The position numbers and the translations under genes are program-made. This document shows, in pieces, positions 39,328 through 48,328 of a stretch of 64,000 bases of DNA; the first letter of the stretch is position 1, and each line of letters starts with the position of its first letter. Origin of the DNA: AC-32 sp046726435 (GTDB lineage Bacteria > Actinomycetota > Thermoleophilia > Gaiellales > Gaiellaceae); contig JBKPAM010000008.1 in NCBI GenBank assembly GCA_046726435.1, positions 1 through 64,000 on the forward strand. The letters run 5' to 3'. The notes under the pieces were generated by a model. It ran no database searches. It was given only the letters and a program-made list of their open reading frames with translations, and was not told the origin of the DNA.

Positions 39328-40016
39328 CGCGCGTCGCGCTGCTCGGCCTGCCGGTGGCGGAGTCGCTGTCGCCGCGGATGCAAAACGCCGCCTTCGCGGC
39401 GCGCGGTCTGGACTGGGAGTACACGGCGCTCGAGGTCGAGCCGGCGGGGCTGGCGGACGCGGTGAGCGGCCTCGACGCCGACGGCTACGCGGGAGCGAAC
39501 GTGACGATTCCGCACAAGCAGGCGGTCGTCGCGCTCTGCGACGAGGCGGAGGGGGAGTCGGTGAACACGCTCGTGCTGCGCGGCGGGCGCGTGGTCGGGC
39601 TCAACACGGACAAGGAGATCGTCGCCGGGATCGAGGCCGAGCGCACGTGTCTGATCGGGGCCGGTGGAGCCGCGAAGGCGTTGCTGCCGGCCCTCGCGGG
39701 GGAGGTGCGTGTCTTCTCGCGGAGCGGGGACTGGCCCCCCGACGCGGCCGGCTGCGAACTGGTCGTGAACGCGACGCCGGTGTGGGACGAGCTGCTCGTC
39801 GTGCCGCGTGCGGAGCAGGCGGTCGTCGACCTGGCGTACCGCTCGGACGGGCGGCCCACCGCGCTCGTGGCCGCGGCTCGCGCGGCGCGCTGCAGGCTCG
39901 TGGTCGACGGGCTCGAGGCGCTCGTGCGGCAGGGCGCGGCCTCGTTCGAGCTCTGGACGGGGCTCCCGGCGCCTGTTGAGGAGATGCGGCGCGCCCTAGG
40001 CTTAGGAGCGGTTTGA
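39324..40016 (+). CDS. aroE: Shikimate dehydrogenase, compact
   Basis: 230 aa from ATG 39324. Substrate-binding LSPRMQNAAF, NVTIPHKQAV with the catalytic Lys, ESVNTLVLR, GLNTDKE with the catalytic Asp; NADP-binding CLIGAGGAAKALLP; LVVNATPVWDELL. Reduces 3-dehydroshikimate to shikimate. It is about 35-40 aa shorter than typical AroE (270 aa), mostly around the linker and the C-terminal helices, yet keeps the catalytic pair. Coupled to mltG but part of the aro set aroE, aroC, aroKB, aroQ. Confidence 0.9.
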   Translation: MTRVALLGLPVAESLSPRMQNAAFAARGLDWEYTALEVEPAGLADAVSGLDADGYAGANVTIPHKQAVVALCDEAEGESVNTLVLRGGRVVGLNTDKEIVAGIEAERTCLIGAGGAAKALLPALAGEVRVFSRSGDWPPDAAGCELVVNATPVWDELLVVPRAEQAVVDLAYRSDGRPTALVAAARAARCRLVVDGLEALVRQGAASFELWTGLPAPVEEMRRALGLGAV

Positions 40017-40051
40017 CTTGAACCCGACAGCTCCGACCGGTCATTTCAGAC

Positions 40052-40108
40052 GGAGGCGCGGCAAAGCCACGCCTCCTGACAGCGGCACCGCAAGCGGCGC
40101 CTTGGAAC
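40052..40108. repeat. REP-like hairpin between aroE and aroC
   Basis: A stem of GGAGGCG plus GGC with GCC plus CGCCTCC around AAA (40052-40076, one mismatch), followed by GCGGCACCGCAAGCGGCGCC and TTGGAAC. The order GGCAAAGCC, CCTCC, GCGGCA..GC.AGCG.(C/T)GCC, TTGG also occurs in the tandem repeat after nusB (49020-49210), so it seems to be a dispersed palindromic unit. Confidence 0.5.
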
Positions 40109-40109
40109 T

Positions 40110-41192
40110 GTGACGCTGATGCTGACGACCGCCGGCGAGTCGCATGGGCCGGCACTCGTCGCGATTCTCGGCGGGCTGCCCGCGGGTCTTTTGCTCGACC
40201 GAGGCGCCATCGACGCCGACCTCGCCCGGCGTCAGCAGGGCTACGGCCGTAGCCCGAGGCAGAAGCTCGAGCAGGACACGGTCGAGGTGCTCGCCGGCCT
40301 GCGGCACGGGCGGACGCTCGGCACGCCGCTCGCGCTCGTCGTCCGTAATCGCGACCACGAGAACTGGGCGTGGGGGATGAGCCCGTGGCCACCGGAAGGG
40401 AAGCCGGCCGGGAAGGGCGCGAAGCCCGTGACGCTGCCCCGGCCCGGGCACGCCGACCTTGCGGGGACGCTGAAGCACGGCCTCGCGGATGCACGCGACG
40501 CCCTCGAGCGCGCAAGCGCGCGGCAGACCGCCGTGGCGGTGGCTGCGGGCGCGGTGGCGAAGGGGCTGCTGGCGGAGATCGAGATCGAGGTCACGGGGCG
40601 CGTCGTCACCAAGGAGCTGGAGCGGCGCATCGACGAGGCAAGGGCAGAGCGCGACACGGTTGGCGGGGTCGTCGAGGTGGTCGCGCGAGGTGTCCCGCCC
40701 GGGCTCGGCTCGTACGCCTCGAAGGACGAGCGGCTCGACGCGCGGCTCGCGGCGGCGCTGATGGGGATCCAGGCGGTGAAGGGCGTCGAGATCGGCGCGG
40801 GCTTCGAGCTGGCGGACCGGCGCGGCTCGGAGGCGCACGACGAGATCATGGCGGAGGCGGACGGGACGCTCTACCGCGAGACGAACCTCGCCGGCGGGAT
40901 CGAGGGCGGGGTCTCGAACGGCGAGCCGCTGGTCGCACGAGCAGCGATGAAGCCGCTGCCGACGCTGATGCGGCCGCTCCGCTCGGTCGACCTCGAGACG
41001 GGCGAGGCCGGCGAGGCGCTGGTCGAGCGCAGCGACGTCGCGGCCGTCGAGGCCTTGGCGGTCGTCGCCGAGGCGTCGGTCGCCTTCGAGCTGGCGCGGG
41101 CGGCACGCGAGAAGTTCGGCGGCGACGCGCTCGGAGATTTCGTCACGGCCTGGCGCGAGTACGTGGAGCGGATTCCGTGGCGCATGCGCTAG
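40110..41192 (+). CDS. aroC: Chorismate synthase
   Basis: 360 aa from GTG 40110. Signature TTAGESHGPALVAIL, RRQQGYGRSPRQK, GRTLGTPLALVVRNRDHENW, RPGHADLAGTLKHG, RASARQTAVAVAAGAVAKGL and GGIEGGVSNGEPL. Converts EPSP to chorismate with reduced FMN. Normal length. Its last 16 bases overlap the start of aroKB. Confidence 0.96.
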   Translation: MTLMLTTAGESHGPALVAILGGLPAGLLLDRGAIDADLARRQQGYGRSPRQKLEQDTVEVLAGLRHGRTLGTPLALVVRNRDHENWAWGMSPWPPEGKPAGKGAKPVTLPRPGHADLAGTLKHGLADARDALERASARQTAVAVAAGAVAKGLLAEIEIEVTGRVVTKELERRIDEARAERDTVGGVVEVVARGVPPGLGSYASKDERLDARLAAALMGIQAVKGVEIGAGFELADRRGSEAHDEIMAEADGTLYRETNLAGGIEGGVSNGEPLVARAAMKPLPTLMRPLRSVDLETGEAGEALVERSDVAAVEALAVVAEASVAFELARAAREKFGGDALGDFVTAWREYVERIPWRMR

Positions 41193-42583
41193 ACCGGCAC
41201 GTTGCGCTGATCGGCTTCATGGGCGCCGGCAAGACGACGCTCGGCCGGTTGGCGGCGCACGTGCTCGGGCGCCGGTTCGTCGACCTCGACCGCGAGATCG
41301 AGCGGTCGGTGCAGGCGACGATCCCGGAGCTGTTCGAGCAGCGGGGCGAGGCGGAGTTCCGCGTGCTCGAGCGGGAGGCGACGCTGTCCGCCCTGCTCAA
41401 CGATCGGCCTGCAGTGCTGGCGCTGGGCGGCGGTGCGGTCGAGGCCAAGTCGATCCTGCGCACACTGCGTAAGAAGGCGCTCACCGTGCTCGTGGAGGTC
41501 GACCCGGGGACGGCGTGGATGCGGGTGGGGGCGAGTGCCCGGCCGCTGGCGCGCGACGAGGAGCGCTTTCGCGAGCTCTTCGCCCGGCGGGAACCGGTCT
41601 ACGCGGAGGCCGCGGACGCGGTGGCGACGGACGTCGACGGAATCGTCCTCGCGGCGGCGGGCATCACGGTCGAGGAGGGCTCACTGGCGCGGCTGCCGGA
41701 GCTCGTCCCCGACGGGGAGGTGGAGATCGTCGGCGACGCTCGGCTGCTCGGGCTCCACCGACCGCCGCTCGAGGCGCCGGTGCACGCCCTTCGAGGTGGG
41801 GAGGAGGCGAAGAGCATCGGCGCGGTCGAGCGGTTGTGGCGGGAGCTGCGGCTCGGCCGGGAGGGCACGATCGTCGCCCTCGGCGGCGGCTGCACCACGG
41901 ACGCCGCCGGGTTCGCGGCGGCCACGTACATGCGGGGGGTCGACTGGGTCGCTGTCCCGACGACGCTCGTCGGCCAGGTGGACGCGGCGATCGGCGGCAA
42001 GACGGCGGTCAACCTTCCGGAGGGCAAGAACCTGGTCGGCGCCTTCCACTGGCCCGTGAGCACGGTGATCGACCCCCTGCTGCTGGAGACGCTGCCGGAG
42101 GGCGAGCGCCGTGCCGGGATGGCAGAGGTCGTCAAGACCGGGCTGCTCGCGGGGGAGCCGCTCTGGGAGCTGCCCACGCCGGGCCTCGTTCGGAAGTGCG
42201 CGGCGTACAAGGCGGCGGTGTGCCTGCGCGACCCACACGAGCGCGGCGAGCGGGCGGTGCTGAACCTCGGGCATACCTTTGCGCACGCGCTCGAGGCGGC
42301 GGGCGACGACCGGCGGCCAAGCCACGGCGAGGCGGTGGCGCTCGGGCTGCTCGCCGCGCTGCGCCTTTCGGGTCTCGAGACCACGGCTGTCGACGAGGTC
42401 TTGCAGCCGCGCCCGGTGCAGGTGAACCGTGACGCCGCGTGGGCTGCGCTCGCGCGCGACAAGAAGGCCCGCCACCGCACGCCGCGGCTCGTCCTCCTCG
42501 AGGCGCCGGGGAAGCCGCTGACCGGCGTGGAGCTCCCCGAGAAGGAAGTTCGAGCCGCCCTCGACGAGCTGATCGCCGACTGA
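41177..42583 (+). CDS. aroKB: Bifunctional shikimate kinase / 3-dehydroquinate synthase
   Basis: 468 aa from GTG 41177. Residues 1-165 are shikimate kinase: P-loop LIGFMGAGKTTLGRL, FVDLDREIERS, FRVLEREA, LALGGGAVE, RPLARD lid. Residues about 170-468 are dehydroquinate synthase: GGEEAKSIGAVERLWREL, IVALGGGCTTDAAGFAAATY, VPTTLVGQVDAAIGGKTAVN, KNLVGAFHWP, ERRAGMAEVVKTGLL, RAVLNLGHTFAHALEAA, SHGEAVALG. The synthase part is about 300 aa, with a shortened N-terminal NAD domain. One chain thus covers steps 2 and 5 of the shikimate pathway; AroK-AroB fusions are known in a few lineages (for example Thermotoga). Confidence 0.94.
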   Translation: MAHALDRHVALIGFMGAGKTTLGRLAAHVLGRRFVDLDREIERSVQATIPELFEQRGEAEFRVLEREATLSALLNDRPAVLALGGGAVEAKSILRTLRKKALTVLVEVDPGTAWMRVGASARPLARDEERFRELFARREPVYAEAADAVATDVDGIVLAAAGITVEEGSLARLPELVPDGEVEIVGDARLLGLHRPPLEAPVHALRGGEEAKSIGAVERLWRELRLGREGTIVALGGGCTTDAAGFAAATYMRGVDWVAVPTTLVGQVDAAIGGKTAVNLPEGKNLVGAFHWPVSTVIDPLLLETLPEGERRAGMAEVVKTGLLAGEPLWELPTPGLVRKCAAYKAAVCLRDPHERGERAVLNLGHTFAHALEAAGDDRRPSHGEAVALGLLAALRLSGLETTAVDEVLQPRPVQVNRDAAWAALARDKKARHRTPRLVLLEAPGKPLTGVELPEKEVRAALDELIAD

Positions 42584-42602
42584 GCGTCGCACTTCCGTTT
42601 CC

Positions 42603-42613
42603 GTGTCTGACAC
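42603..42613. promoter_or_regulatory. Inverted repeat GTGTCTGACAC, distal site before aroQ
   Basis: Perfect GTGTC-N-GACAC palindrome, 75 bp from an identical one at 42678. Candidate operator; a third copy lies at 8685-8695. Confidence 0.4.
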
Positions 42614-42677
42614 CGACCGAAGCGGAAAGGCCTGCTCGTTAGGGGGTTTGTGGAACGTTCGTGACGCTCCTGTTCGT

Positions 42678-42688
42678 GTGTCTGACAC
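42678..42688. promoter_or_regulatory. Inverted repeat GTGTCTGACAC, proximal site before aroQ
   Basis: Same palindrome, ending 5 bp before the TAGGCT -10, where a bound protein would block RNA polymerase. Confidence 0.45.
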
Positions 42689-42693
42689 CGGGG

Positions 42694-42699
42694 TAGGCT
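42694..42699 (+). promoter_or_regulatory. -10 box (TAGGCT) of aroQ
   Basis: Ends 7 nt before ATG 42707; leaderless layout. Confidence 0.6.
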
Positions 42700-42706
42700 C
42701 CCCGCC

Positions 42707-43138
42707 ATGCGCGTGGCCGTGCTCAACGGCGTCAACCTGGACGTCCTCGGGCGCCGCGACCCCGCGCTGTACGGCGGGCTCAGCCTGAACCAGCTCGAGA
42801 GCCGTATCTACGAATGGGGGCGCGACCTCGAGCTCCAGGTCGACTGCCGCCAGACCAACAGCGAGGCCGAGTACGTCGGCTGGTGCCACGACGCCGACGC
42901 GTGGGCCGGTGGCGTGATCGTCAACCCCGGAGCGTGGACGCACTTCAACTACGCGATCCACGACGCGCTCGAGCTGGTTACGGTGCCGGTTGTGGAGGTC
43001 CACCTCTCGAACGTCGACGAGCGCGAGGAGTGGCGCCGGCACTCGGTGATTGCCGACGTCGCGGTGACGAGGATCGTCGGGAAGGGGCCCGACGGCTACC
43101 GCGAGGCGCTCGAGTTCCTGGCGGAGCAAGGCAAATGA
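42707..43138 (+). CDS. aroQ: Type II 3-dehydroquinate dehydratase
   Basis: 143 aa from ATG 42707. LNGVNLDVLGRRDPALYGG with the active-site Tyr and Arg, RQTNSEAEYVGW, the signature VNPGAWTHFNYAIHDAL with catalytic His partner residues, VEVHLSNVDEREEWRR. Trans-dehydrates 3-dehydroquinate to 3-dehydroshikimate, step 3 of the shikimate pathway, between the AroB half of AroKB and AroE. Carries its own promoter with the GTGTC-N-GACAC pair, so it can be controlled apart from aroC-aroKB. Overlaps the next gene by ATGA. Confidence 0.95.
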   Translation: MRVAVLNGVNLDVLGRRDPALYGGLSLNQLESRIYEWGRDLELQVDCRQTNSEAEYVGWCHDADAWAGGVIVNPGAWTHFNYAIHDALELVTVPVVEVHLSNVDEREEWRRHSVIADVAVTRIVGKGPDGYREALEFLAEQGK

Positions 43139-44172
43139 GGCGCATCGATAGCCTCCGCGAGAGCCTCGAAGAGCCCCTGCTCGTCACGCACGGCGTCAAC
43201 GTGCGCTACCTCGTCGGCTTCCAGAGCTCGAACGCGGCGCTGCTCGTCGAGCCCGACCGTGTCCGGCTGTTCAGCGACTTCCGCTACGCCGAGGCCGCGC
43301 GCGCCGTGGAGGGAGTCGAGTTCGCCGAGACCAAACGCTCGCTCGCCGTGTCGCTCGCCGAGCTGCTCGAGGGGCGGATCGGGTTCGAGGCCGACGCCGT
43401 CTCATACGCCAACTGGGAGACGCTGAGCGCCGGCGAGGGGCTCGAGCTTGTCCCCCGCCGCGGCCTCGTCGAAGCGCTGCGCGCGGTCAAGGACGACGGG
43501 GAGCTCGACGCGATCCGCCGTGCCGCCGAGATCACGAGCGAGGGGTACGCGCGCCTGGCCGAGGAGCCCTTCGTCGGCCGCACGGAACGCGATCTCGCGT
43601 ATCGGCTCGACGGGCTCTTCCACGAGCTCGGCGCCCATGCGCCCGCCTTCGAGACGATCGTCGCCGCAGGCCCCAACGGCGCCCGCCCGCACGCGCGCCC
43701 GACCGACCGCGAGGTCGAAGCCGGCGAGACGGTTGTGATCGACGCCGGCGCGATGGTCGACGGCTACTGTGCCGACTGCACCCGCACCTTCGCCACCGGG
43801 CCGCTCCCCGACGAGCTGCAGAACGCGTACGCCGTCTGCCTCGACGGCCAGCTCGCCGGCCTCGCGGCTGTCCGTACGGGAGCGACCGGGATCGACGCCG
43901 ACACCGCGGCGCGCGTTGAGATCGAGGACGCCGGGCTCGGCGAGCAGTTCGGTCACGGCCTCGGTCACGGCGTCGGCCTCGAGGTCCACGAGGCGCCGCG
44001 GCTCTCTCGCGAGTCGACGGACACGCTGGCCGCGGGCAACGTCGTCACGGTGGAGCCGGGGGTCTACCTCGAGGGGCTCGGCGGCATCCGGATCGAGGAT
44101 CTCACCGTCGTCGCCGACGGCGGTCCGGAGGTGCTCACGAGCTTCACGAAGGACCTGGTGACGGTCAGCTAG
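43135..44172 (+). CDS. Xaa-Pro aminopeptidase family M24 peptidase
   Basis: 345 aa from ATG 43135 (ATGA overlap). N-terminal creatinase-like domain (THGVNVRYLVGFQSSNAALL) and C-terminal pita-bread domain with the metal ligands: VVIDAGAMVDGYCADCTRTF (two Asp), FGHGLGHGVGLEVHEAPRL (His), NVVTVEPGVYLEG (Glu) and GGIRIEDLTVV (Glu). Cleaves X-Pro peptides in the cytosol. Size and sequence fit the YpdF/PepQ-like M24B group. The order aroQ-M24 peptidase-efp is common in Gram-positives. Confidence 0.93.
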   Translation: MRRIDSLRESLEEPLLVTHGVNVRYLVGFQSSNAALLVEPDRVRLFSDFRYAEAARAVEGVEFAETKRSLAVSLAELLEGRIGFEADAVSYANWETLSAGEGLELVPRRGLVEALRAVKDDGELDAIRRAAEITSEGYARLAEEPFVGRTERDLAYRLDGLFHELGAHAPAFETIVAAGPNGARPHARPTDREVEAGETVVIDAGAMVDGYCADCTRTFATGPLPDELQNAYAVCLDGQLAGLAAVRTGATGIDADTAARVEIEDAGLGEQFGHGLGHGVGLEVHEAPRLSRESTDTLAAGNVVTVEPGVYLEGLGGIRIEDLTVVADGGPEVLTSFTKDLVTVS

Positions 44173-44175
44173 AGT
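44170..44175 (+). promoter_or_regulatory. -10 box (TAGAGT) of efp
   Basis: Ends 8 nt before GTG 44184; its TAG is the stop codon of the peptidase gene. Confidence 0.5.
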
Positions 44176-44183
44176 CGGGCGCC

Positions 44184-44750
44184 GTGGCCGAGACCGTCTC
44201 CACGAACCAGTTTCGGAACGGCATGCACATCCAGCTCGAGGGCTCGGTGTGGCGCATCCTCGAGTTCCAGCACGTGAAGCCCGGCAAGGGCGGCGCGTTC
44301 GTGCGCTCGCGCCTCCGCAACCTCGACTCCGGCGCGGTCGTGGACAAGACGTTCCGCGCGGGCGAGAAGTTCACGCGCGTGCGCACCGAGGTCAAGGAGG
44401 TGCAGTACCTCTACGACGCGGGCGACGACGTCGTGTTCATGGACACCGGGACGTACGAGCAGTTCTCGCTCCCGCACGCGGCCGTGGAGAACGCGCTGCC
44501 GTATCTCGAGCCGAGCTCGACGGTGCAGGTGCTGTCGGTCGACGACCGGCCGGCGGGTGTTCAGCTGCCCTCGTCTGTCGAGCTGGCGGTGGCCGAGACC
44601 GAGCCCGGCGTGCGCGGCGACACGGTCTCGAACGTGACCAAGCCGGCGAAGCTCGAGACGGGAGCGGTGGTGCAGGTGCCGCTGTTCGTGAACGTGGGAG
44701 ACCGCATCAAGGTCGACCCGCGCGAGGGCCGCTACATCTCACGGGCGTAG
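44184..44750 (+). CDS. efp: Translation elongation factor P
   Basis: 188 aa from GTG 44184. Domain I with the tip loop EFQHVKPGKGGAFVRSRL, where the Lys of PGKG is the site modified in some species; domains II and III end in the signature GDRIKVDPREGRYISRA. Relieves ribosome stalling at polyproline, relevant here because several proteins of the window (the EP-repeat protein, the PPPPP protein at 11369, MltG) are proline-rich. No EpmA or deoxyhypusine-type genes nearby. Confidence 0.96.
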   Translation: MAETVSTNQFRNGMHIQLEGSVWRILEFQHVKPGKGGAFVRSRLRNLDSGAVVDKTFRAGEKFTRVRTEVKEVQYLYDAGDDVVFMDTGTYEQFSLPHAAVENALPYLEPSSTVQVLSVDDRPAGVQLPSSVELAVAETEPGVRGDTVSNVTKPAKLETGAVVQVPLFVNVGDRIKVDPREGRYISRA

Positions 44751-44997
44751 CCTCGGCCCAGCCACTCCTCGCCGTCGACGGTGAGGCGTCAGGCGGCGAA
44801 TTGGGCTACCGAGCGCCTGGCGATGGTGTCGATTACGACGAGGTCGTCGATATCCCGACGCTTGAAAGGCTCCTCGAGCTCCGCGGAGATCGCGGCCCGG
44901 ATCTCTACCCCCGTGATCGGCCGCAGGCCGAGCGAGCCGCATCAAAGTGCGAGCGCGCTCTAGGACGTACTTTCGCGAGCGGCGCTAGGCTCCGGCC
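44751..44997. other. Intergenic with a possible decayed minus-strand frame
   Basis: 247 bp between efp and accB. On the minus strand 44789-44941 has a coding-looking frame (ITGVEIRAAISAELEEPFKR and DIDDLVVIDTIARRSV) with high third-position GC but no ordinary start codon. It may be a gene remnant. The accB promoter lies at its 3' end. Confidence 0.3.
44986..44991 (+). promoter_or_regulatory. -10 box (TAGGCT) of accB
   Basis: Ends 6 nt before GTG 44998; leaderless layout. Confidence 0.6.
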
Positions 44998-46806
44998 GTG
45001 CCTGCGCTCGTCGACACGACGATCCGCCTGCTCGGCCAGGAGCCGCTGGCGGGCCGGATGCCGACGGCCGCGCTGCTCCGGCTCGCGGAGATCCTCGACG
45101 AAGCCGGCTTCGCGTACCTCGAGGTCTCCGGCGGCGGTGTCTTCGACACGGCCGTGCGGCGGGGAGTGGAGAGCCCCTGGGAGCGGATCCGCGCGCTCAA
45201 CGAGCGGACGAAGACGCCGCTCGCGATGGCCCTCCGCGGGCGCTTCCTCGTCGGCTCGCGCCCCGTCGGGAGCGAGTTCGTCGGCCGCTTCGTCGCCTCC
45301 GCCGCCGAAGGCGGGATCGAGGTCTTCCGCCTCCACGACCCGCTCAACGACGTGGAGAACCTGCGCGAGGCGGGCCGGGCGATCACGGCCGCCGGCAAGG
45401 AGTTCGACGCTGGCCTCGTCTTCGGCTCCGGCTACACGAACGAAACCGAGGCGCTCGTCGAGCAGGCGCGCAAGCTGCCCGAGCTGGGCGCCGCTCGCGT
45501 GTTGCTGCACGATCCGTCCAGCTCGCTCCAGCCGCAGCGGGCGCAGGAGCTGGTCGGGACGCTGTCCGAGGCGAGCGGCCTCCCGGTCGGCCTCTACTGC
45601 CAGGGCGCGGGCGGAAACGCGATGGCGGCCGGGCTCGAGGCGGCTCGGGCGGGCGCCTGCCTCGTCGCGTGCGCCGTCTACCCGGTCGCGCTGACCGTGC
45701 ACCGGATCTCTGGCGAGGCCCTCTCGACCGCGCTCTCCGGCCTCGGCCTCGACACCGGCGTGGACGTCGACCCGCTCTGGCGCGCGTCGGAGCTCGTGGA
45801 CGAGCACATCGGCGATGAGCCCGTGACCCCGCTCGCGCCGCGGATCTCGGTGCGCGCGGCCGAGCACCTGGTGCCGCCCGGGCTCGTAGCGTCGCTCGAC
45901 ACGCAGCTGCGCACGCTCTCCGCCGGCGACCGGCTCGACGAGGTGCTCGACGAGCTGACGAGGATCCGCGAGGAGGTCGGCTGGCCACCGATCGCCTCGC
46001 CGATCGGCCAGATCCTCGGCTCGCAGGCACTGATGCACGTGCTCTCCGCGAGCCGCTACCAGACCGTCGTCGACGAGCTGCGGTTGCTGATCGAAGGACG
46101 CTACGGCAGCCCCCCCGGCCCGATCGACGATGCGATCAAGCGTGCGGTCGCGCTCTCGGGCGGGGCGCCGGCCGAGGAGGCTCCCGTCGACCTCCACTCG
46201 CTCCGCGAGGAGGCGAAGGGCCTGGCCTCGAGCGAGGAGGAGCTCCTGCTGCTCGCGCTCTTCGGCGAGGAGGCCGAGCCGCTGCTGAAGACGATTCGCG
46301 GGCGGGCGAGCCGCGAGGAAAGCCTGGCGGCGGGCGGCGTCGACCAGGCCCGCGCGGAGCGGATCCGCGAGATCGTCCGGATCGTCCAGGAGTCGGGCGT
46401 GGGCGAGGTGACGATCGAGGAGGCCGGCATGCGCGTCTCCGTGCGGCGGACACCCGAGCCGCTCGAGGCCCCGCTCGTCGGCGCGGACGAGAGCGCGCGC
46501 GAGCCCGCAGCGGCTGCGGAGCTGCCCGTGCCCGAGGTCGACGGCTTCGTGCGCGTCGAGGCGCCGATGGTCGGCGTCTTCTACCGCGCGCCGCAGCCCG
46601 GGGCACCGCCGTACGTCGAGGAGGGCGACACCGTCGCGCCGGGCCAGACGCTCTGCGTCCTCGAGGCGATGAAGCTGATGAACGAGATCAAGGCGGACTT
46701 GCCGGGCATCGTTCGCGCCATCCACGTGGGCAACGCGGAACCGGTCGAGTTCGGGCAGCTGCTGTTCGAGCTCGAGCCCGTCGGCCCGCCGCTCGACGCC
46801 GTTTAG
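44998..46806 (+). CDS. accB: Biotin carboxyl carrier protein fused to a degenerate carboxyltransferase-like barrel
   Basis: 602 aa from GTG 44998. The C-terminal 80 residues are a biotinyl domain: EAPMVGVFYRAPQPG and CVLEAMKLMNEIKADL with the biotinylated Lys. Residues 1-440 align with the TIM-barrel and conserved carboxylase domains of pyruvate carboxylase subunit B/oxaloacetate decarboxylase (RMPTAALLRLAEILDEAGFA, SPWERIRALNERTKTPLAM, GIEVFRLHDPLNDVENL). The metal site is gone: the family LRDxxQ is IRLLGQ, the HxH is LYCQ, and the carbamylated-Lys KDMAG segment is HDPSS. So the barrel is probably a dead scaffold. Neighbour accC and synteny indicate acetyl-CoA carboxylase. A normal AccB is about 160 aa. 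Confidence 0.85.
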   Translation: MPALVDTTIRLLGQEPLAGRMPTAALLRLAEILDEAGFAYLEVSGGGVFDTAVRRGVESPWERIRALNERTKTPLAMALRGRFLVGSRPVGSEFVGRFVASAAEGGIEVFRLHDPLNDVENLREAGRAITAAGKEFDAGLVFGSGYTNETEALVEQARKLPELGAARVLLHDPSSSLQPQRAQELVGTLSEASGLPVGLYCQGAGGNAMAAGLEAARAGACLVACAVYPVALTVHRISGEALSTALSGLGLDTGVDVDPLWRASELVDEHIGDEPVTPLAPRISVRAAEHLVPPGLVASLDTQLRTLSAGDRLDEVLDELTRIREEVGWPPIASPIGQILGSQALMHVLSASRYQTVVDELRLLIEGRYGSPPGPIDDAIKRAVALSGGAPAEEAPVDLHSLREEAKGLASSEEELLLLALFGEEAEPLLKTIRGRASREESLAAGGVDQARAERIREIVRIVQESGVGEVTIEEAGMRVSVRRTPEPLEAPLVGADESAREPAAAAELPVPEVDGFVRVEAPMVGVFYRAPQPGAPPYVEEGDTVAPGQTLCVLEAMKLMNEIKADLPGIVRAIHVGNAEPVEFGQLLFELEPVGPPLDAV

Positions 46807-46972
46807 TAGTGCCCCTCCCAGCAATGCACGCCGGTCTCTCGCCCGCTATCACGCTGCGCCAGAGCCCTCCCTCGCCCTTGTGCAGGCTGCCAGCCTGCGC
46901 CGCGGTCGAGTGGGGACTCTGGCTTGGTGCTAGCGACCGAGAGCCTCGGCAGCATCACGGGAAGAGGCACTG
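46807..46972 (+). promoter_or_regulatory. Structured leader element, copy 1 (accC ribosome-binding-site-sequestering hairpin)
   Basis: Fills the gap from the accB stop to the accC start; about 94% identical to 51155-51320. Folds as one long hairpin: AGTGCCCCT (46808-46816) with AGAGGCACT (46963-46971); ATGC (46824-46827) with GCAT (46952-46955); GCCG (46830-46833) with CGGC (46947-46950); CTCTCG (46836-46841) with CGAGAG (46938-46943); GCCAGAG (46858-46864) with CTCTGGC (46917-46923); tip GTGCAGGCT (46880-46888) with AGCCTGCGC (46892-46900). The Shine-Dalgarno GGAAGAGG (46960-46967), 5 nt before ATG 46973, lies in the closing stem. Confidence 0.75.

Positions 46973-48324
<1,352 letters not shown>

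Positions 48325-48328
<4 letters not shown>

Noticed and set aside
44905..46824. 639-codon open frame antisense to accB
   Set aside because: Shadow of accB; low-complexity His/Arg/Glu composition.
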